NCBI GenBank assembly: GCA_016903655.1
Contig: JADQBC010000009.1
Coordinates: 1 to 46,114 of the forward strand
Source of the DNA: Gomphosphaeria aponina SAG 52.96 = DSM 107014
GTDB taxonomy: Bacteria > Cyanobacteriota > Cyanobacteriia > Cyanobacteriales > Gomphosphaeriaceae
DNA: 46,114 nt
Direction of reading: 5' to 3'
In this document: positions 32,873-41,167 of the stretch, one piece after another
How the letters are laid out: each line of letters starts with the position of its first letter
How positions within the stretch are numbered: position 1 is the first letter of the stretch
Program-made: the position numbers and the translations under genes
Notes under the pieces: generated by a model
What the model was told of the DNA's origin: nothing
The model's input: the letters and a program-made list of their open reading frames with translations, nothing else
Databases searched by the model: none

Positions 32873-34315
32873 TTAATTATTTGGCTTTGATGATTTACTA
32901 ATTCCTACTAATTCAGGGAGGAGATCTGGTAATAAAGGTTGTTCAGTTTGCGAACCTGGAGCATGATGATTGTAAATTTCTGCTGGAGGTAAAGATGTAC
33001 CACCGTGCAACTCTTGAGGGTCCCCTGTTGGGAGCCACCCTAAAAAAAACAGGGGTAAAAGGGTGGAGAGATTGGTAATGACTACTAATAACCAGAGGTT
33101 ATCAAAATTAGTTTCACTTACCCCGAGGACATAGGTAAGTAAAGCACCAATTTCGTGAGATAATAGCCCTGAGAGGTTGAAAACTGACATTAATAAAGCA
33201 AATAAACTAGCTTCCATGCCCTCAGGACAGAGACGAGCAGAGAGAACTAGCACAGGCAGAAAAGCAATTTCCCCCAAAACAGTGAGAATGAGACTATCTC
33301 CGAGACTAAACCAATGATCATCAATGCCAATCAGGCGGTTAGTATGGGTGACTAGGAGTAAAGTGGTCATGCCTCCTATGGCTGAAATAACTGTACTCCA
33401 ACCGAGAATGGTACGGAAGGGAATGTTTTTGAGAAAACGTTGATAGAGAAAAATGCCTAACAGAGCTGCTAATTTAGTAACAAGACGTACTCTACCTAGA
33501 AATTCTGGTTGAAAACCTAACTCATTGGTGGAGAAGAAGAAGAAAGCAGAGTCAGCAGTGGGAGTTGCTTGCCAAATGAAGATAAAGGCAGTGGGTGCAA
33601 GGATCGATTTTTGAGCGATCGCCTGCCAGAGTTGTTGCAGTTGCTTCCCAGTAGCTAGTTTTTCTGCCTTACTTATAGCCTCTTCCCCAATTAATCCAGC
33701 AACTGTAGCCACAATTAACGGAAAAATAGCAGTAATGCCAAATACTGTTTGATTGCTAAAATGTTCCAATAACCAACCACTGAGATAAGCAGTAATTAAA
33801 CCACCTAATGCAGAGAAACCCCAACATAAAGATTGTAAAGAACCTGCTTGTGCCAAAGATTCTTTCCTCGCCCTTTCCACCACCAGCGAGTCAACAATTA
33901 CATCACTAACAGCAACAGAAAGGGAAATAAATAAAATTGTGATTGTGGCAGCTCCAGCAGTATGGACTACAGTTGCCAAAGCAAACCAGGCAAGACAACC
34001 TACAATTCCTGATAGAATTAGATAAGGTCGTCGTCGCCAGCCCAAAATGGGAACACCGTCAGAGAGCAAGCCAAATACAGGCTTGATTACCCAGGGAATA
34101 GCAGCTATGCCCATCAAAGCTGCTACTTGGGCGGGGCTTAAATTCAAGTCATCTTTGAGAAAGAAACTGATCGCCAGTCGAGCTAAACCCAGAATACCCT
34201 GCACGAAATATACAGTTAAGATGGCAATTAATTCGGGGTTCGGCTCATTATTAAAGAGTATTTTGTCTTTCAAGAATTGTTGGAACTTACCCAACCTGGG
34301 AGAGTTAAGAACCAT
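32873..34315 (-). CDS. Folate/biopterin transporter (BT1 family, MFS)
   Basis: About 480 residues with ~12 membrane segments. Motifs ELIAILTVYFVQGILGLARL, IPWVIKPVFGLLSDGVPILG and WRRRPYLILSGIVG are those of the cyanobacterial folate-biopterin transporter family (Synechocystis slr0642 type). The frame stays open to a GTG at 34411; I use ATG 34315, because the extra 32 residues do not fit the family. Cytoplasmic C-terminal tail is proline-rich (TGDPQELHGGTSLPPAEIYN). It leads a two-gene operon with the carotenoid oxygenase. Confidence 0.88.
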   Translation of the reverse strand: MVLNSPRLGKFQQFLKDKILFNNEPNPELIAILTVYFVQGILGLARLAISFFLKDDLNLSPAQVAALMGIAAIPWVIKPVFGLLSDGVPILGWRRRPYLILSGIVGCLAWFALATVVHTAGAATITILFISLSVAVSDVIVDSLVVERARKESLAQAGSLQSLCWGFSALGGLITAYLSGWLLEHFSNQTVFGITAIFPLIVATVAGLIGEEAISKAEKLATGKQLQQLWQAIAQKSILAPTAFIFIWQATPTADSAFFFFSTNELGFQPEFLGRVRLVTKLAALLGIFLYQRFLKNIPFRTILGWSTVISAIGGMTTLLLVTHTNRLIGIDDHWFSLGDSLILTVLGEIAFLPVLVLSARLCPEGMEASLFALLMSVFNLSGLLSHEIGALLTYVLGVSETNFDNLWLLVVITNLSTLLPLFFLGWLPTGDPQELHGGTSLPPAEIYNHHAPGSQTEQPLLPDLLPELVGISKSSKPNN

Positions 34316-34490
34316 AAAGTTTTTTAAAGTTTTATTAACTTTTATATTATAGTCCAAGAACCAGGAGATTGATTTGTAGAGAGAGCCAAAAACCAAAAGA
34401 GCGATCGCCACCTTGTAACAAATTGTTAAATTTTGCGGGGAAAAATAAGAGTATGGTTATTTTAGAAACAAAAAAATACCATTAAAAACC

Positions 34491-35342
34491 ATGCTCGAAA
34501 AAATATTATACGCAGATTCGGGAACAGGACAAAGCCAAGAAATGCTGAAGGTTTTGATGGATCTACCTGCCATTCAAAAAGCAGCCATTACCATTCTGCA
34601 CGTAGTACCACCCCAAGTTACAGCAGATGCTTTAACGGCAAAGTGGGATGAAGGTGGCGCTCTGATCAAGGAAATTATCACCAATGTGCACTTAGCTCCG
34701 AGCAAAATTGCCACTATTCTTCGTCAAGGAGAACCAAAAGATACAGTATGTCAGGTAGCAGAAGAAATCGATGCCGACTTAATTATTATGGGTTCGCGGG
34801 GACTCAAGCGCCTAGAAGCAATTTTAGGCAATTCTGTAAGTCAATATGTCTTCCAACTAACAGACCACCCCATGTTGTTAGTGAAAGATGATATTTACGT
34901 CAAGAAAATCAAGCGAGTCATGGTGGCATTAGATAAATCCGATAGTTCAGACTATGCCCTTGAGTTAGCCCTCTTTTTATTAAGAGATTATAAAGATGGG
35001 GAGCTACTTTTAGCCCGTGTCAACCCAGACTTAGACCCCAAATTACTCCCGCTGTCGAAAGCTGAGATTGAAAGTAACCCAGTGCTCGCCCGAGCAGCAG
35101 AAAAGGCCAAAAAAATGGGTATTCCTCACCGCAGCTTGTTGACAGCAGGGAAACCAGGGGAAGGAATCTGTAACTTAGTGGAAGAATACAATGTGGATTT
35201 ACTCTTACTTGGTTCTCCCGATCGCCGTCCTTCTGTAGCGAAAAGTCTGCCAGACTTGGATCGATTACTGGGGACTTCTCTCTCAGATTATGTGCGAGTT
35301 AACGCTAACTGTCCCGTACTTTTAGCCAGGAAACGTAGCTAA
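34491..35342 (+). CDS. Tandem universal stress protein (two UspA domains)
   Basis: 283 residues made of two UspA repeats. First: ILYADSGTGQSQEMLKVLMD to IIMGSRGLKRLEAILGNSVS, with the ATP-binding G-x2-G-x9-G(S/T) pattern. Second starts near RVMVALDKSDSSDYALELAL and ends LLLLGSPDRRPSVAKSLPDL, VLLARKRS. Family members bind ATP and act in stress survival. It is divergent from the transporter gene and convergent with psbM. Confidence 0.93.
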   Translation: MLEKILYADSGTGQSQEMLKVLMDLPAIQKAAITILHVVPPQVTADALTAKWDEGGALIKEIITNVHLAPSKIATILRQGEPKDTVCQVAEEIDADLIIMGSRGLKRLEAILGNSVSQYVFQLTDHPMLLVKDDIYVKKIKRVMVALDKSDSSDYALELALFLLRDYKDGELLLARVNPDLDPKLLPLSKAEIESNPVLARAAEKAKKMGIPHRSLLTAGKPGEGICNLVEEYNVDLLLLGSPDRRPSVAKSLPDLDRLLGTSLSDYVRVNANCPVLLARKRS

Positions 35343-35382
35343 ATCAGTGCTCAGGAGTTTCTTCAGCCAAGCCAAAAAAATT

Positions 35383-35412
35383 GAGGGGAATGGAAAAATT
35401 CCCTTTCCCCTC
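35383..35412. terminator. Bidirectional terminator between usp and psbM
   Basis: GAGGGGAA (35383-35390) pairs with TTCCCCTC (35405-35412) and the inner GGAA/TTCC extends the stem. An A run at 35374-35380 becomes a T run on the minus strand, so it ends psbM well; it also lies 40 bp after the usp stop. Confidence 0.7.
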
Positions 35413-35436
35413 GCGGTTGAGAAACACCTCTATCAA

Positions 35437-35544
35437 CTAACTTTCGGTTTCCTTTCTGGTTTGGATATACAGAATCAAAAGGAAAACCGTAGGAACTAGC
35501 ACAAACAAGATAGTGGCAATGAATCCAAGGTCGTTTATTTGCAT
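35437..35544 (-). CDS. psbM: Photosystem II reaction centre protein M
   Basis: 35 residues, minus strand, ATG at 35542-35544, TAG at 35437-35439. One membrane helix [19 protein letters not shown] follows the start MQINDL, then [10 protein letters not shown]. This matches cyanobacterial PsbM almost residue for residue, with the conserved [23 protein letters not shown] core and a slightly longer polar tail. PsbM lies at the dimer interface of photosystem II in the thylakoid membrane. Too short for usual gene-length cut-offs. Followed by the terminator at 35383-35412. Confidence 0.97.
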   Translation of the reverse strand: MQINDLGFIATILFVLVPTVFLLILYIQTRKETES

Positions 35545-35591
35545 GGAAGATCTGCCTCTTAATTTAACCAACAACTGTTTAGAATATCATT

Positions 35592-35888
35592 TTAGGGCTT
35601 TGTTTTGACACTAACAGGCCCGTTGACCAGAGTTTGACAAGCTAAACGGTAGCTATCTGGCTTTTTCTTCAGCTTGCGCAGTTCAAAATCAGTCCTGGGG
35701 GAAAGATTTTCCCCCCCTGAAGTAATCTCTACAATACAAGTTCCACATTGACCATAACCCCCACAATTGGTTAGTTTTCCCTTCAGCGTATAGATATCAA
35801 TCCGATTTTGTAAGGCCTTTTCCCTTAAGTTCGCACCATCAGCAGCAATTACTTCTTGATTTTCTTTAATAAATGTGATATTGGCCAT
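35592..35888 (-). CDS. 2Fe-2S ferredoxin-like protein
   Basis: 98 residues. Cluster ligands C42, C48, C51 ([16 protein letters not shown]) and C84 (YRLACQT). Spacing C-x5-C-x2-C is unlike the C-x4-C-x2-C of plant-type PetF and closer to the bacterial/adrenodoxin-like or Fdx-like groups found in cyanobacteria beside photosynthesis genes. It probably carries electrons to a specific partner rather than acting as the main ferredoxin. GGAGGAG ribosome site lies just upstream of the start. It is 47 bp upstream of psbM on the same strand and may be co-transcribed with it. Confidence 0.9.
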   Translation of the reverse strand: MANITFIKENQEVIAADGANLREKALQNRIDIYTLKGKLTNCGGYGQCGTCIVEITSGGENLSPRTDFELRKLKKKPDSYRLACQTLVNGPVSVKTKP

Positions 35889-35977
35889 CTCTCCTCCTTC
35901 TACTTGTTCCTCTCTACAATTATCAATTATTGACTAATAAAGGGTTTGGAGACCAAACCCAAACTCTTGATACTGAT

Positions 35978-37561
35978 TTAGCGTTGCTCGAAAAGTCCGT
36001 TGTCTGGCAGGTTGCTCACTGAGCGTTGTAACTGGTTCAGTGCCTGGTTGTAGCCAATAATTGCTTGGAGAAAGTTACCCCTTGCTTCACTTAAGGCTCT
36101 TTGGGCGTTAATGACATCGGTTTGCGTCCCTACACCCGCTTGGAAACGCAAGCGAGCCAGTCTTAGTCTTTCTTCTGCCGTAGTTACTGCTGTGTCTGTA
36201 GTTCCAATATTTTCCTGGTTGGCTATATATTCAAAATAAGCGCTTTCTACCTGTAACCGAATTTCGTTACGCTGGTTAGCAAAGTTAACTTCGGCAATGT
36301 CAATATCTCTGTTTGCTTGCTCTGCTTGAGCTTTCGCTGCACCCCCATCAAAGAATACCCATCTGGCATTTACCCCGAGAGTATAGCCATCTTCAATAGT
36401 CACATTTTCTTGTAAATCATCGGCTACATCGTAGCTAGCTTGAACCCCTATTGTCGGTCTAATTCCCGCTAGGGCAATTTCTCGGTTCTGTTCGCCAATT
36501 TCTCTTTGGATTAAAAATTGTTCTAATTCGGCTCGATTTTGGTAAGCCTGGACAATACTTTCTTCTAAAGATAAAGGCCAAGAACCAGCGGTATTAATTT
36601 CGTCCGCTGCAGTCAGCTCAATCCGTTGGGCAATACTCAAGGTTTCTGCCAACTGTCGTCTTGCTGTTCTCTGTTGAGCTATAGCACGGGTTAGTCTTTG
36701 GTTTTCATTGGCTAAGTCAACTTCTGCTTGCAAAACGTCAAATCTGGTTCCGAGTCCCGCTTGTTCGAGTAATTGTGCATCCCGTAAACTTTGGGTAGCA
36801 TCTTCTACCGCAGCTTGGACAATGGCTACTGTTGCATCAGCGTTTTGCAAGTCGTAGTAGTTACTGGTGGCATCAAAGCGGGTTTGTTCGGCAATTCTTT
36901 CTACTTCCAATCTGTTTACTTCTAGTTGTCGCCTTGTTCTTCTGATGGTTGCCCCTCTTTGTCCTCCTGTGTAGATATCGTAACGCAAATTCAAACCCCC
37001 ATCTATTCGGGTGTCATCTGTCTCAATATTACTTTGACCAAACTGTTGTATTTGAACTTCTCGGGAGAGCCTTGAAGTAGCAGAATCTTGTTGGATGAAG
37101 TTAAATTCTGCATCTAGGGTGGGCCAAAGGGCTGCTAATGCTTCATCTAACTGCGACTGGGTACGTTCTAATTGCAGTCTCGCTGCTTGTAATTCCTTGT
37201 TATTGTTTAAGGCAACTTCGATCGCCTGGTTTAAAGTAACAGGATATACTGTTTCAATGTTTACTTCATCTGGTTCTGTGGGAAAAATTAGGGGATTGGC
37301 ACTTGGGTTAACTTCTTCTGGTGCAGGTGTAGCTTCTGTTGCTACTGCTGGGGAATTTTCCTCAGTTTGCACGATCTGAGTTTCTCCCTTTTCAGGGTTT
37401 GAAACTGGTGCAGGGAAAGATACCTCAGGGCGATCGCCTTTTTTGGCTGGTTTCTCCAGCGAAATTAATTCCTGTGCAATCCCTACTCCAGAATTACTTA
37501 ATATAACAAAAATAATTGCACTATAAGTTAGCAAATTCCGCAAAATGATCATAATTTTCAA
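35978..37561 (-). CDS. TolC-family outer membrane efflux/secretion channel
   Basis: 527 residues. Signal peptide (IMIILRNLLTYSAIIFVILS, cleavage near GIAQ), a low-complexity Pro/Glu linker to ~105, then two OEP repeats: first from VTLNQAIEVALNNNKELQAA, second from ESIVQAYQNRAELEQFLIQR to ERLRLARLRFQAGVGTQTDV and NAQRALSEARGNFLQAI. The long helical parts and beta strands fit a TolC trimer barrel. It is the outer membrane exit for RND/ABC efflux and type I secretion and could serve the RTX phosphatases at the start of the window, but that link is unproven. Confidence 0.92.
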   Translation of the reverse strand: MKIMIILRNLLTYSAIIFVILSNSGVGIAQELISLEKPAKKGDRPEVSFPAPVSNPEKGETQIVQTEENSPAVATEATPAPEEVNPSANPLIFPTEPDEVNIETVYPVTLNQAIEVALNNNKELQAARLQLERTQSQLDEALAALWPTLDAEFNFIQQDSATSRLSREVQIQQFGQSNIETDDTRIDGGLNLRYDIYTGGQRGATIRRTRRQLEVNRLEVERIAEQTRFDATSNYYDLQNADATVAIVQAAVEDATQSLRDAQLLEQAGLGTRFDVLQAEVDLANENQRLTRAIAQQRTARRQLAETLSIAQRIELTAADEINTAGSWPLSLEESIVQAYQNRAELEQFLIQREIGEQNREIALAGIRPTIGVQASYDVADDLQENVTIEDGYTLGVNARWVFFDGGAAKAQAEQANRDIDIAEVNFANQRNEIRLQVESAYFEYIANQENIGTTDTAVTTAEERLRLARLRFQAGVGTQTDVINAQRALSEARGNFLQAIIGYNQALNQLQRSVSNLPDNGLFEQR

Positions 37562-37627
37562 TTCCCTTTCAACGATAAAGCCTTAATTCCAATGGTAATG
37601 ATACACTTTTTTTTTCATCTCAAAGGG

Positions 37628-39157
37628 TTATTTTCCTATTTTTTCTCCCGCTCCTTCCCGCCTCTCATCTCCTACTGCTTCTTTCTCGGTAACAGCATTG
37701 ACTCCGCCAAAAAACATATTTTTCTCTTTCCACAATACCACTTTGGTTGCTGGGGGGAGAACCAGTTTATTTATTGCTGCTAAGGTGGGTTCCACACTAA
37801 ATACATTATTTTCCCAATGCACTCTAGGACTTTGCACTGCTATTGTTAAAGGCATTTGAAAATCAATTATATTAGAAATAACCTGTAAAATTGCCGTTCT
37901 AATGCGATTTGACCCCCCCGATCCTAATACTATTTCTGGTTTCCCTTCCTTTAACACTATTGTTGGTGACATCATGGAGGAAATTCTCTGATTACACTTC
38001 CATTGATGAAACCCAAAGGGATTTAAATCTGCTTCTCCTAACATATTATTTACCATGATTCCTGTCCCAGGAATCATATAGGAAGAACCTTCCCCATTAG
38101 AAGTTGTCACACTTGCTGCATTTCCTTCACTATCTAACACACTTATCTGAGTTGTACTTCCCCATTTATTTAATTGTTCTTGATACTGGCCTACAATTTC
38201 TTGAGCTAAAAATTTCTCGGTTATATCAGCTTCATAAACACAAGAATCATAACTATTTTTCCTGGCTAAGTTAGTCAATTGCATTACTTCTACTAATATT
38301 TGTAAATGTTCTCCACTGCCAAACTGGATCTTTCCTAATTCTATCTTTTCTATAAGCTTTAAAGCAAAGGCAATTAATATGCCCCCAGAACTTGGAGGTG
38401 GATTTGTCACTAACTCATAACCTCGATAATTAATTTTTAAAGGTTTTCTCACAAAAACTTCATATTTTGTCAAGTCTTTTTTTGTTAAATATCCGCCTTT
38501 TTCCTGACAATCTTTGACTAATTGATGGGCAATTTCTCCCTGATAAAATTCTCCTACTCCTTGCTCAACTAAATAAGTTAAAGTAGCAGCAAAATCTGGC
38601 ATATAACAGGTTTGACCAGCAGTAAGTAACTCCCCATCAGGTGCATAAACTTGTCTTGTTGCTGGGAATGCTTGGAGAATAGGCGCAAGTAATTTAAGAC
38701 AAAAACTCTGATAATTATTAATGATAAACCCATTTTTTGCATATTCAATGGCAGGTTCTGCTACTATTTGAAAAGGCAATTTACCCAGTTTTTTATGCAC
38801 AGCAAAAATTCCAGCAATATTACTAGGAATAGCCATAGAACCCAGTCCAATGTGAAAAGTTTGTAATTCTCCCCCAAAGTTAAGCTCAACTGGGTAGAAA
38901 TTTAGTTCATCAAGGGGTCTTTTTTTCAGAGGAGTATTAGGGAAAAAGTCAAAAAGAATGTTTTGCTTTTCCTGAGTATGAGCGAGGAAAAAACCACCCC
39001 CCGCAGCCGAAGTAAGAGTTGATTCTACCACAAAAGAAGCTAAAATAGCAGCAATGGCAGCATCAAAAGCATTACCACCTAAGTTAAACATTTCTTGACC
39101 TGCTGCTACTGTTAGGTGATGACCAGCGGCGATCGCCCCACGAGTTTTTTGGTTCAT
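37628..39157 (-). CDS. ggt: Gamma-glutamyltransferase
   Basis: 509 residues. N-terminal GNAFDAAIAAILASFVVEST and SAAGGGFFLAH, GLGSMAIPSNIAGIFAVHKK, NPPPSSGGILIAFALKLIEK and the autocleavage/nucleophile site WGSTTQISVLDSEGNAASVT with T335 as N-terminal nucleophile of the small subunit; then GIMVNNMLGEADLNPFG and PTIVLKEGKPEIVLGSGGSN. It cleaves or transfers the gamma-glutamyl group of glutathione. There is no clear signal peptide, as in other cyanobacterial forms. Last ~20 residues are low-complexity. Confidence 0.93.
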   Translation of the reverse strand: MNQKTRGAIAAGHHLTVAAGQEMFNLGGNAFDAAIAAILASFVVESTLTSAAGGGFFLAHTQEKQNILFDFFPNTPLKKRPLDELNFYPVELNFGGELQTFHIGLGSMAIPSNIAGIFAVHKKLGKLPFQIVAEPAIEYAKNGFIINNYQSFCLKLLAPILQAFPATRQVYAPDGELLTAGQTCYMPDFAATLTYLVEQGVGEFYQGEIAHQLVKDCQEKGGYLTKKDLTKYEVFVRKPLKINYRGYELVTNPPPSSGGILIAFALKLIEKIELGKIQFGSGEHLQILVEVMQLTNLARKNSYDSCVYEADITEKFLAQEIVGQYQEQLNKWGSTTQISVLDSEGNAASVTTSNGEGSSYMIPGTGIMVNNMLGEADLNPFGFHQWKCNQRISSMMSPTIVLKEGKPEIVLGSGGSNRIRTAILQVISNIIDFQMPLTIAVQSPRVHWENNVFSVEPTLAAINKLVLPPATKVVLWKEKNMFFGGVNAVTEKEAVGDERREGAGEKIGK

Positions 39158-39233
39158 TATTCTACAACCCTTTATCCTATAATTAGATTAATCTAAACTT
39201 CCGAGTTATCTAGCAGTTTTGAGGTAGAGTTCA

Positions 39234-39809
39234 ATGAGTATTTCACTCCAAAAAGGACAGAAAATATCCTTAGAAAAAGTAGCACCAGGTCTGGTAGCGG
39301 GTTTTATTGGTATGGGATGGGACGTAAAAGCTACGGATACGGGTACAGATTTTGACCTCGATACGTCTCTCTTCCTCTTGGATGCTAATGACAAATTGAT
39401 TTCTGATAAGCATTTTATCTTCTACAACAATCTCACCAGTCCTGATCCAGATGAGTCGGTTAAACTGATGGGGGATAATCAAACTGGGGCAGGAGAAGGG
39501 GATGATGAGGTAATTATTGTGGATCTGCGCAAGGTTCCCCCAGCAGTGCAGAAAATTGTGATTACTGTTACTATTTACGAGGCAGAGCAACGAAAGCAAA
39601 ATTTTGGTCAGGTGCAAAATGCTTATGTCCGTTTGGTGGATGTCCAGACTCAAGAAGAAGTTCTCCGTTATGACTTGGATGAGGATTATTCTATTGAAAC
39701 AGCAATGATTCTGGCTGAATTATACCGCAAGGATGACGAGTGGCGGGTTAATGCTGTTGGTGATGGTTATTCAGGTGGTTTGGCAGCTCTTTTAAATCGT
39801 TATCAGTAG
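39234..39809 (+). CDS. TerD-family calcium-binding stress protein (copy 1)
   Basis: 191 residues, standard TerD length. Start SISLQKGQKISLEKVAPGL, WDVKATDTGTDFDLDTSLFL (first calcium-site acidic cluster), SPDPDESVKLMGDNQTGAGE followed by GDDEVIIVDLRKVP (second cluster), VTIYEAEQRKQNFGQVQNAY, end GGLAALLNRYQ. TerD proteins are linked to tellurite resistance, phage and general stress responses; their biochemical role is unclear. Very similar to the third copy at 42455-43030. Divergent from ggt across 76 bp that holds TATAAT at 39178-39183. Confidence 0.93.
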   Translation: MSISLQKGQKISLEKVAPGLVAGFIGMGWDVKATDTGTDFDLDTSLFLLDANDKLISDKHFIFYNNLTSPDPDESVKLMGDNQTGAGEGDDEVIIVDLRKVPPAVQKIVITVTIYEAEQRKQNFGQVQNAYVRLVDVQTQEEVLRYDLDEDYSIETAMILAELYRKDDEWRVNAVGDGYSGGLAALLNRYQ

Positions 39810-39892
39810 GGTTTTTAATGCTCAATTATCAGTTATTAGTGACCAGGGAATAACTGATAATTGAAAAACCATAATTACTAAGGAAGAAAAAT

Positions 39893-40495
39893 ATGGCAAT
39901 TAATTTAGAGAAGGGACAAAGAATATCTCTTAAAAAAGAAGCTCCAGGTTTGACTAGGTTAATGTGTGGTTTGGGTTGGGATGTGGCTAAACCTGCTAAA
40001 GGTGGTTTGTTTGGTATGTTTAGTCAGACTGCGGATTTTGACCTGGATGCTTCGGTTTTATGTTTAAATGCTCAGGGAAGAATTAAAAATGATGCTGATG
40101 TGATTTACTTTGGCAATCTTAACCATAAATCACGGGCAGTTACTCATTTAGGTGATAATTTAACAGGTGCGGGAACTGGAGATGATGAACAAATTATTCT
40201 GGATTTGCCCCAAATTCCTCCTGAAATTTCTAAACTCTTATTTATGGTGAATATTTACCGTTGTCTTGAACGGAAACAGGATTTTAGTCAGGTAAGTAAT
40301 GCTTTTGTGCGTTTGGTAGATTTGGCAAATAATAAAGAAGTTGCTCGCTATAATTTATCTGGAGCAGAATATCAGGGTCAAACAAGTATGATTATGGCAG
40401 AAATTTACCGTGATAATGAGGAATGGCAAATGGCAGCTATTGGGAAGGGAATTAAGGTTAATGGTTTGGAGGATTTGATTAGAAGGTATAGTTAG
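39893..40495 (+). CDS. TerD-family protein (copy 2, divergent)
   Basis: 200 residues. AINLEKGQRISLKKEAPGL, a Gly/Phe-rich insertion GGLFGMFSQTA before DFDLDASVLCLNAQGR, VTHLGDNLTGAGTGDDEQII, VNIYRCLERKQDFSQVSNAF and MIMAEIYRDNEEWQMAAIGK. More distant from copies 1 and 3 than they are from each other. AAGGAAG ribosome site upstream; 83 bp after copy 1, so probably one transcript. Together they form a Ter-type stress module without TerC or tellurite reductase genes in view. Confidence 0.92.
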   Translation: MAINLEKGQRISLKKEAPGLTRLMCGLGWDVAKPAKGGLFGMFSQTADFDLDASVLCLNAQGRIKNDADVIYFGNLNHKSRAVTHLGDNLTGAGTGDDEQIILDLPQIPPEISKLLFMVNIYRCLERKQDFSQVSNAFVRLVDLANNKEVARYNLSGAEYQGQTSMIMAEIYRDNEEWQMAAIGKGIKVNGLEDLIRRYS

Positions 40496-40615
40496 TTTTG
40501 CCAAAAGCGATTTCATCTGCGTTCTCTGTTTAAAATCAAAATTTTGTTGTACTGTTTAACAAGAAGGTAACTAGAAAAAGATTGTTTATTCGCGCTCAAA
40601 TAAGAAATACATAGT
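40496..40615. other. Gap between TerD copy 2 and the toxin remnant
   Basis: Short AT-rich spacer without gene or clear regulatory site; the decayed toxin gene starts at its right end. Confidence 0.4.
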
Positions 40616-40808
40616 TTAACTAATCAAGGTATCATAGTCATCATGTAATCCTAACTGACCATAAATCATTACTCACTTTTTTAAAGTGCAAAGAGGGATA
40701 AAAATTGTTGCTGCTGCAAAGGCGATAAGCTTTATGCGCTTGCTTTTTAATTGGAAGAGGAAGAGCAGCATAGCAGCGCCAAAAATCAGGAGTTGTTAAG
40801 GATTTCAT
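40616..40808 (-). pseudogene. RelE-like toxin gene with internal deletion
   Basis: Minus strand. ATG at 40806-40808 overlaps the antitoxin 3' end, the usual TA layout. The frame reads SLTTPDFWRCYAALPLPIKK, a run of about 20 residues, then SLHFKKVSNDLWSVRIT and stops at 40641-40643 after 55 residues. This is the first half of a RelE/HigB-type toxin ('PEFWRCYxALP...SLHFKxVxxxxWSVRV'), whose members I recall as ~85-90 residues. In another frame right at the break, GLHDDYDTLIS and a stop at 40616-40618 match the family's C-terminal 'GxHDEYDxLI'. So roughly 25 middle codons are missing and the frame is shifted. Toxin activity is very unlikely. Confidence 0.75.
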
Positions 40809-41007
40809 CTAGGGGTTTTATCCTGTTAGCAGCAATATCTAAGTTGACATTTTGGATTAATTTGTCTAGTTTTCCCGATTTAGCGTCTATTTCTATTTGT
40901 TTATCCCAGGCATCTTGCAGATAGTCTTGCAGCCAAGTAGAAAGCTTTCGTAAATCTGATTCAGGTAGGCTCATAATGGCGGTTTCAATCTCTTGAAGTG
41001 AGTTCAT
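40786..41007 (-). CDS. Antitoxin-like protein, orphan partner of the deleted toxin
   Basis: 73 residues from ATG 41007 (MNSLQEIETAIMSLPESDLR); an in-frame ATG at 41031 would add 8 residues. Acidic and helical: SLPESDLRKLSTWLQDYLQD then IAANRIKPLDEILNNS. Proteins of this kind sit directly upstream of RelE-type toxins in many cyanobacteria and end 'ANRxKxLDExL', which fits here: the toxin remnant overlaps by 23 bp. The antitoxin frame is intact although the toxin is deleted. The family assignment is from memory. Confidence 0.7.
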   Translation of the reverse strand: MNSLQEIETAIMSLPESDLRKLSTWLQDYLQDAWDKQIEIDAKSGKLDKLIQNVNLDIAANRIKPLDEILNNS

Positions 41008-41160
41008 TTGTATTACTCTTAAAGTCTCCATGATTTGAGGTTAGCCCTTTTTCTTCATACTCTTTTTGAAAGATATCAAAAACATGAATTAGTTCAGCAC
41101 TAGCTTCATTGGCAGTTTTTCCCCAAGGGTGACAACCAGGAATAGATTGTATAATCTTAA
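40985..41160 (-). pseudogene. HicB-like (UPF0150) antitoxin remnant
   Basis: Minus-strand frame without a usable start, reading KIIQSIPGCHPWGKTANEAS, then AELIHVFDIFQKEYEEKGL and a stop at 40985-40987. 'PGCxxxGxTxxEA' is the core of HicB/UPF0150-like proteins. The N-terminal end is missing where the lpxD gene ends (41168) and a TGA lies in frame just upstream. It overlaps the start of the antitoxin gene in a different frame. No HicA partner is present. Confidence 0.45.
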
Positions 41161-41167
41161 ATTGGTT

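Noticed and set aside
39185-39194. AGATTAATCT palindrome between ggt and TerD copy 1 as operator
   Set aside because: A perfect but only 10-bp AT-rich palindrome is expected by chance and no regulator is known for it.
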